From Cruorifilaria tuberocauda (Eukaryota > Nematoda > Chromadorea > Rhabditida > Onchocercidae), in NCBI GenBank assembly GCA_013365365.1, contig JABVXU010000023.1:301729-365728 (forward strand): 64,000 nt of DNA. The letters are read 5' to 3'. The stretch's first letter is position 1, and every line of letters begins with the position of its first letter. Made by a program: the position numbers and the translations under genes. A model generated the notes under the pieces. The model was given only the letters and a program-made list of their open reading frames with translations, did not search any database and was not told the DNA's origin. This document shows positions 57,552 through 64,000 of this stretch, in pieces.

Positions 57552-57674
57552 TTATTTAAATCGAGCAATCACAGCAGGACCCGAACAGTAAGCTGCGCGG
57601 CGTCTTTCTTCTCTCCGCCATACCTCTTCCAACAGCGCCCGATGACGCCATCCACAAAATGGATTAGCATTTGC
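57552..57674 (-). CDS. Unassigned terminal-exon candidate, Arg-rich with two cysteines
   Basis: After GTGACAG the minus-strand frame reads ANANPFCGWRHRALLEEVW, then RREERRRAAYCSGPAVIARF and K before TAA at 57554-57552. It is 40 residues, clearly richer in G+C than its surroundings, with a good acceptor at phase 0. The two Cys residues and the RREERRR cluster could suit a secreted or processed product. I do not recognise the family. The nearest upstream exon-like block (58134-58194) ends in phase 1, so at least one linking exon would be needed. Confidence 0.4.
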   Translation of the reverse strand, partial: ANANPFCGWRHRALLEEVWRREERRRAAYCSGPAVIARFK

Positions 57675-58133
57675 CTGTCACTGATCCTTCTTCTACTTCA
57701 TCTTTTCATTATCCTGAGCGCTCTTGGATCAGCTAATATACGATCATTGGAGATGAATTAGTTAGTTGCTCCAGCGACAGTTAATCCTTTACAGAAATTA
57801 TCATACCATACCGACCAAATGAACTACTCTTATAAATAAGCTTGTTTTACTTACTCCTTACTGTCATTTCATCTCTTACAGCAAATATTTCTAATATAAA
57901 AATTCACATGAAACGGTTCCACTACACCATGTTAACATTCAGATGAATTTGTTTATTCAATATACAGCGCTATTGTTGTTGTCTTAATAATTCGAGCAAC
58001 AATAACAGCGATAATAGCAACTCGAACAATAACAGTGACAATAGGAATAACAATAATAGAGAGAGAAGTAAGCATTATAAGTAGACGTCGATTTTCTCAG
58101 AATTATTTTGATGTCTTTCTTGGGAATACTTAC

Positions 58134-58194
58134 CATGTATATCGGATGATGGCGCAATAAACTCACTCAATGTTGCATTGCAAATTTTAATAAT
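58134..58194 (-). CDS. Unassigned internal-exon candidate
   Basis: A 61-base block on the minus strand is bounded by TGTCCTCAG and GGTAAGTATT, both strong splice signals. Only one frame is open (phase 0 in, phase 1 out): IIKICNATLSEFIAPSSDIH. It may belong with the terminal exon at 57552. No family recognised. Confidence 0.35.
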
Positions 58195-58741
58195 CTGAGG
58201 ACACAATTGAATAATTTTGTTTGTTGGCGTCATAATAATAAGATATTTGGTTTGGTACTATTATTACCTATAATAATTAAAGTGAAAGAGTAGTGGTACC
58301 CAGTAATTAATAAGAAACAAAAACGAGGAAGCTATATGAAATGGAATTGAATGAGTAAACTAACGGCTCAACAATTAATTTGTTGCGCAATCGTTAATAA
58401 GAAAGAGGAAGAACGCAGAGGGGAATGGTACTATCGTCCTATTTCAGGTCGTCGTATATCATACAAAAGGATATAAACGAAGGGCGGATAAATACAACGA
58501 TAACAGTTTTCCGTACACTATCGATTGATCTGATCTTCCATTGATTCGAAATTGTCTGTGAGAAACCACAAAATACCTACGAATACTGAAGAGAAAAGAG
58601 AGTAAAAGGGGAAAGGAACGATTCAACAACTGCTATGAGCGACTGAAAGGAAATAGCAGAAGTGATGTAGCAAAGTAAGGTAAAGATAGCCATGAATCAG
58701 ATCTCATAAATGGATGTGTCATTTAGCATTGAAACACAACG

Positions 58742-59616
58742 ATGATTGCTACAGAATTCTTCCCAGCAATATTACTTTTACTGTAAGTAATGACAACAGC
58801 GACAACAATAATAATAATAATTAATAACAATAAATATAGCCAGAATGACAGTAATAGGAGGCTAAAAACAAACTTTCATGAAATACATGATGATGAAATG
58901 GAAGAAAAAACGAAGTTGAAGTTCATTAGAAATTGACACGCCGTGAAATCAGTACGAACTGTTTACATTTCACTAAATTTGAGATGTATGTGAAAGGACG
59001 ACGAAAATTCCATTAGCACAATTTCCCGTCTTCAACACTGCGACGTTGCAACAGATATTCTCTTCAATAAACCTAATTAGTCTTAATTAAATTAAAATTA
59101 TCGTAAAAAGTCTCCGAATTAAAAGAAATGTCACTGTAACATAAACGGAAATTCGATGAAAAATTCCCTCTGCAAATTTCATTTCATTAAACTTTCTTCG
59201 CCTTACATTTGACGAATAACTCATATAGCTTTCAAGAATTGAAACAAGAAATGTTTTAGTAATGTGAATCGAATTAATTAATAAAACAAAAGATTGCCAA
59301 TTATTCTTAATACCTTTTATTATCGTTTCATTTTCACCATAACTTTGCTACATTGGAAATCATTTATAAACATTACTCTCCAATGATTGATAGGCATGAT
59401 CGCAATCGAATGATAATAAGAAATATTTTATTGGGTGATGAAATCAGAAAACTTCAAATACGCCAAATTCAAGAAGTTCAGAGCATCATGGCAGCAAATT
59501 CGTTGCATGTATCAATTGAAAGGTTTGGAATTGAAGCATTGTTCGAATCAGAATTGATGAAGATAGACAAAAGAAAGTCTTGCTACCATTTGATGATAAT
59601 ACTGGCGCGTTCGTGA
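58742..59616 (+). CDS. Candidate two-exon secreted protein, unassigned
   Basis: Exon 1 (58742-58782) starts with a signal-peptide-like MIATEFFPAILLL and ends at a consensus GTAAGT. A possible exon 2 (59394-59616, after TTGATAG) joins in phase and reads HDRNRMIIRNILLGDEIRKL, then QIRQIQEVQSIMAANSLHVS and IERFGIEALFESELMKID before a Ser/Cys-containing end and TGA. From about 59560 a second frame is also open and coding-like (DRQKKVLLPFDDNTGAFVRD) up to a TAA at 59666, so either a frame break or another intron may be present. No family recognised. The link between the two exons is inference. Confidence 0.28.
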
Positions 59617-59669
59617 GAGATGCTGATGTCACAAGTTCAAATACCACTCTAATAGTATACCTTATTTAA

Positions 59670-60837
59670 TGAAATTATAAAAAAATTGATAAGCAGAATA
59701 TTTATTTTCCAATGCTATCGTCAAGTTCGAGTATTACATAACAAATAGAGTTATTACCTTTTCCCTGATATTATCATCAACTTCCTTTGTTCGCTTGAAA
59801 TAATCCTTTTGCCTTTGCCGCTATTTTTACCCATTACTGCGAGTAAAAGAGAAATTATGTAAATTACTAGTTCACCGAACATGGTATAAAATCAAAGGAA
59901 TCTCAAATTCATGGTCGGAGATCATTTATGAAGTAATATTTGGAAAAGCTGATTTGTCGTTCACTAAATCTCCTTCACTTTCGACTCAAAGAGCCGGAGA
60001 ATTGAAACTTGATTACTTTGCAACGTTCATGATGAATTTCAATCAGTGAAATACTTAAATTAGTTCATTTTCGCTTCATTAAAAGAAGCATTTCGGGTGA
60101 ATGTAAACTGGATGTATCGGAATTTGAATTAATTCTGCAATTCATCGCTATTTGATAAAATTTCAATTTTTAATTCATCACCAAATTAAATGTTAAGAAA
60201 CGGGAATACATTGAACTGCTTGGCGAAAACTTTTGCGTTTGTCAATAAATTTTTGGAAAATTTTATCTTTATAACCAAAGTATATATTTATTAAATTGAA
60301 TTTATTTACTATCAAAGTGAAAAATAATCAACAGTTAAATGAGTTAATCATTTAAGTCCAATATCGCAAAGCGTATTTTGTAAATGTTATCATTGAAGAT
60401 TATTGTCGTCGCAACTGAAAATTAAAATTTATTTCAAAAGAAAGACGAAGAAGCGTAAGATTTAAGGAAACAGAAAGCTGCAAAGTAGGGATGAGTAAAT
60501 GATAAAATATAATATAATTATTAAATCATCAAAACCAATTATCTCCAAATAATGCAAAGTAATCTTTTTTTGCTATTAATCACAACCATCTTAGCTTCAC
60601 TACGCAATGAGTGAGCGATGTGACAGTAAGGCAGAATAACATCGAAGATAAAATGAACTTTGCTTGAAACAACTGAATTGAATTTACTCAGACTGAAGTA
60701 TTGCGGACACATTTAGGTCAGGAAACAGAAAGTGGGAAACGATTCGCTCCAAAATAAAACAATCGGAAAAAGTTTCCTCGGCTCATTGCTGAACCGATCG
60801 AGGAGAAAACGATGGATAAGAAGTGAAATTCTTCTTT
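59670..60837. other. Gene-free interval
   Basis: About 1.2 kb of AT-rich sequence in which I see no supported exon on either strand. Confidence 0.45.
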
Positions 60838-61005
60838 CTATGCATTCAACTGATTATAGCCACACCAAGTTGAATAGCCATTTAAACTTGGAGAAGCGAT
60901 GCAATTGTAATTAGCTGATGGTGGAAGCTGTGGTCGTGCAGCAGTAAGAATAACCATCATCATTAGCAATATTAGTATTAAATCATGAATAGATCGTTGG
61001 CTCAT
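60838..61005 (-). CDS. Small secreted peptide (55 aa) with two cysteines
   Basis: The minus-strand ORF starts at ATG 61005 and stops at TAG 60838. A strong signal peptide (MSQRSIHDLILILLMMMVIL) ending near TAA is followed by a mature part of about 33 residues, ARPQLPPSANYNCIASPSL then NGYSTWCGYNQLNA. The two Cys residues are 13 positions apart and could close a single disulphide ring. TTTATTTGTAG ends 4 bases before the ATG, a good trans-splice or intron acceptor, which favours this start over the ATG at 61056. There are no dibasic cleavage sites. The size and layout fit a neuropeptide-like or secreted effector peptide; I do not recognise the family. Confidence 0.6.
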   Translation of the reverse strand: MSQRSIHDLILILLMMMVILTAARPQLPPSANYNCIASPSLNGYSTWCGYNQLNA

Positions 61006-62199
61006 GCTGCTACAAATAAATTGTATGAAAGAATTCCACTCACTCCGAAGTACCACACACTGTACTTATTCCTCTTCAATTCGTTACAGGAAAGGAAAAG
61101 CATAAAGGAATTATCAATTCACTGATAATTGCTTATCATCTTTCGCTTTCTCTTGTTAAGAGACTATTGCTATTCACCTCATCCTATAATTCTCATTCCT
61201 TTCATATATTAATTAAGCACTGAGCTTTCATATTTCCAAATGTCATCTCACCTGTTATTGTTGCACTGTAATCGACCACGCGATACTCCGCAATGAATGA
61301 TACGATACTGAGACTTTCTATCAGATGCTTAGTTCTAAAATAAATTAGTGTCACGAGAAACTGATGCAGAGACTGATTCATTGTGAAATGGTAATAGCAC
61401 TGAGCTCCAGACTTCATTGTCGAACTTTTTCCAGAATGTTCAATGGAAATAAATTAAAAAAGAGAGAGAAGACAGATATCAATTATATCACAGTGAATTA
61501 TTTCGAAAGAATGAAATTAAATCTTTCAGAGCAAAGAACGATCTGAATTCTCATTCCTCACAAAATTCCTCTTTCAATTCAATTTGTTTGTACTGGAACG
61601 ATTGCGAGAGAGAAATGATAGATATGTCAAAAAAGATCCCTGCAAAAACGGCAATCTCTCAATTACCGGGAATTTCCTCATTCATTCTTCTTCCCTTTTC
61701 CATCATCATTTAGCTTTTAATTTTACGGAAAAAAGGAAAATTGATAAATAGTGAACAGAGTGCAATCCACGGAATAACTCCATGATACGTTATCTATGAC
61801 ATTTTTTGAACTCTCACTTCATCTCTTCCACATTTCAATTTCTTCGCGACTTAACCTTCATATTTACCTATTGCCTTTTGACCCCTTATTGTGCGTATTT
61901 CCATGCTGTTTACTGTATCAGTGATTCAACGCTACTTCTCTTCATTTCTGATATCAAATTTCCATTCCGAACTCGACAAATGACAATACTGTAGTTCGGT
62001 AATTGAATTCATTTTCAGCTTTTTTTGATGATTTTTTGATTTTTTGATCTACCTTTTACTTTCTGTCCCCAAGTTTACTTCAAATTGACCGGAAATTGAT
62101 TCCATGAGAGATGCAATTATCAGCAAAGGACAAAGTTCACAGTGTCAGTGTGATAAAACTGCACTATAACGCGCACTCTGATATCATCCCTCCATGACT
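61006..62199. other. Gene-free interval
   Basis: About 1.2 kb. Plus- and minus-strand frames of 60-70 codons occur but lack start context or splice signals. The part next to 61005 is the likely promoter of the small secreted peptide. Confidence 0.4.
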
Positions 62200-62640
62200 G
62201 TCTGCGTTGCGAGCGGAAAATTCCTCCTTGACAACGTCCAGCTTCATAACAACAAGCGCAGAAGGAACAACGATGAATTTAACAGAATCAGAAGGCTTCA
62301 CTCTCATTCAGACCCTCCTACTTCCGCTTAACTCTTCTCGAATTGATGTCGACCAGAGAGAGTTGAGAGGTATATCAGTGAACAATCCAGTGACTACGTG
62401 GTGAAACGTGTAAGATACGAGAGACGAAGCGTCGATGACTTGTGCTTAAGCGCAAACTGGTTCTTCTCTTTCTCGTAACTTCGATTCCGTTACTTCGATG
62501 GTACCTTCTCCTGATCTTGGACGTCGTCATGGATAGCACCTTCGTTATAGAAACAACCTCCCCCTTATACTACTCGATTGTACTTTCTTTCCTAGAACTG
62601 TCCCTCGTACTGCTATTGCTACTGTTACTGTCACAGTAGA
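62200..62640 (+). other. G+C-richer island with coding-like but broken frames
   Basis: This stretch is visibly richer in G+C than its flanks. Plus-strand pieces look coding (KFLLDNVQLHNNKRRRNND from about 62220; YISEQSSDYVVKRVRYERRS then VDDLCLSAN from about 62370) but are separated by stops, and no clean splice pair joins them. It may be an exon cluster I cannot resolve, an old mobile element, or a regulatory island. Confidence 0.3.
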
Positions 62641-63749
62641 AATGGAGAGAATGTGTGCTTTGGATTGGTGTTAATTAATGGAAATGGATCGGTTCACTTT
62701 TGTAGCTTAGCTTAGCACCCAACTTTACCAATTTCCTGCAAAATTTCAAGATTCGGTAAGGTTTTCTCGGCATTCCCCGGAAAAATCTCTCTGAAGCTTC
62801 GGTAATGGTGATTAGAACAGATACAGTACTCCGTCCTGCATGACAGGAGGAATTTCGAATCTTCTTCGCCTAAATGTCACATCTCTCAGGCTTTTTGAAG
62901 AACTCGGAACTGGCAATACTCATTTCACTTATCACAATTAATAAGTGTGTTCAGAAGACTATTCTACCTATATTCCCTTCCTTTGAAATCTAACAAATGA
63001 CCGATGCTGTGGAATACTTCAAGGTACGCACACGACACACTGAACTATTCACCATTTGAGAATTCGTATGAGATGATAAACCAACTTTGAAATGATCCAT
63101 TTTAATACAGCAATCACCTCGATATCAGTAGCAACTAACATGCAGTCCATATGACTGCATGATCGTAGAAGCATTCTACGCGAAATTCTAAAAGCAATCA
63201 CCAACCAATACAGTCAGAACTGGAATAATTAAAGATTGCAAATCAGCTAGAAGAAGGGAAAGGCAGCTAATCGTCAGGAAGAAGGACGAGAAATTATTCA
63301 TAACAAGCAGTCGTGAAAAGTCAAATTCATAATAAAAGACAAACATCGTAATTATCATTCCATCAATTCTGATCAGGAAATTGGCATAATCATAATGAGC
63401 ACATGAACAAATTAAATGCAATTATAATTCGCTCTCGCATTGGTAAGCATCAAGAAAACGTATCAGCAGTGTTGCAATGACATGCGAACCACTGGTACCA
63501 CTCAATTCCAACCTGATTATAATTATGGTAGTATTGCACAGAACGGAGGAAATGTTTCATCCAAGTTTCGACAAGTTCTTTATTGTTCAAATTTGACAAT
63601 TCAGAAATGTGCAAATGCAAAACCAATTTCAACAATTTCATGCAGCTATGACAGGTAACACGAACAGCCATTGGTCCACAGACAATTAGAACAGGTGAAA
63701 ACGATATCACTGAGAGGGACTGATCTGATATCACTTCGATACGTTGCTT
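62641..63749. other. Intergenic sequence downstream of the collagen gene
   Basis: No supported exon. Frames near 63440-63734 are open on both strands but have no family or splice support. Confidence 0.4.
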
Positions 63750-63986
63750 CTATCGTCCTCCTCCACCTCTTTGTCCTCTCATTCCCATTCTCCCTTTATC
63801 TCCCATATCACCCATATCACCTGGCGGTCCTGGAACACCTTGAGGCCCACGATTCCCTGCCATTCCAGGATCTCCTATCTCTCCTTGAGCTCCTTGATCC
63901 CCCCGTTCTCCTGGACCTCCCTTACGTCCATCCCGTCCTGCCACACCGGGAGGACCCGGAGGTCCTTTAGCAGATGTAGCGCAAGC
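63750..63986 (-). CDS. Collagen, 3'-terminal exon (gene continues past right edge)
   Basis: Extracellular-matrix collagen, probably of the cuticle type. The exon begins after a TTTTTAG acceptor at 63987 and ends at TAG 63750; 78 codons are present. It starts [14 protein letters not shown] and continues with an unbroken run of about 23 Gly-X-Y triplets, including [19 protein letters not shown] and the Met-rich [19 protein letters not shown], then ends GGGGR. The terminal non-helical part is almost absent and lacks the C-terminal cysteines usual in nematode cuticle collagens. The only Cys is in the Gly-X-Y lead-in. The N-terminal exons, with signal or furin site, lie beyond base 64000. Subfamily is not determined. 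Confidence 0.88.
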   Translation of the reverse strand, partial: ACATSAKGPPGPPGVAGRDGRKGGPGERGDQGAQGEIGDPGMAGNRGPQGVPGPPGDMGDMGDKGRMGMRGQRGGGGR

Positions 63987-64000
63987 CTAAAAACAAAATT

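Overview
The window is AT-rich eukaryotic DNA whose genes are split into many short exons by mostly small GT-AG introns. Acceptors are of the TTTCAG type and often lie a few bases before the start codon, as expected for spliced-leader trans-splicing. The protein families (LON-1-type CAP protein, CED-6, PVF-1, CND-1, cuticle collagen, Elongator ELP2) point to a nematode. The base composition and intron-rich layout suggest a spirurid or filarial-type parasite rather than a free-living rhabditid; I infer this and cannot fix the species. Exon joins given here were worked out by hand from splice signals and reading-frame continuity, and every multi-exon gene listed with high confidence closes in frame.

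Layout from left to right. 1-1504 (minus): a LON-1/CAP-type gene that carries a frame break in every recognisable exon and looks like a pseudogene. 1505-7465: about 6 kb without a recognisable gene. 7466-11990 (minus): ABCF2 ATPase, 16 exons, 622 aa. 13847-15810 (plus): mitochondrial ADP/ATP carrier, 4 exons, 314 aa. 16680-19823 (minus): CDK5, 8 exons, 292 aa, with a perfect 30-bp inverted repeat in an intron. 20728-24256 (minus): a PDGF/VEGF-type growth factor (PVF-1), 4 exons, 323 aa. 24257-29781: non-coding except for a decayed Helitron replicase-helicase fragment near 28.0-28.9 kb.

The right half starts with four genes in a row on the plus strand: CED-6 engulfment adaptor (29782-33380), the FACT subunit SSRP1 (35179-39972), ribosomal protein S28 (40772-41515) and Elongator subunit 2 (41960-47961). 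Then comes a minus-strand NeuroD-family bHLH factor (cnd-1, 49399-51956) with a long polyglutamine tract. The last 12 kb is sparse: a 55-residue secreted peptide with two cysteines (60838-61005, minus), several unassigned exon-like open stretches, and the 3' exon of a collagen gene (63750-63986, minus) that enters from the right edge.

The genes serve core cellular jobs (ribosome/translation, mitochondrial nucleotide exchange, chromatin and transcription elongation, tRNA modification) mixed with developmental signalling genes. From memory, abcf-2, the ADP/ATP carrier and cdk-5 are also close neighbours on C. elegans chromosome III, so the 7-20 kb block probably reflects conserved microsynteny. 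I saw no CRISPR array, rRNA or convincing tRNA gene.
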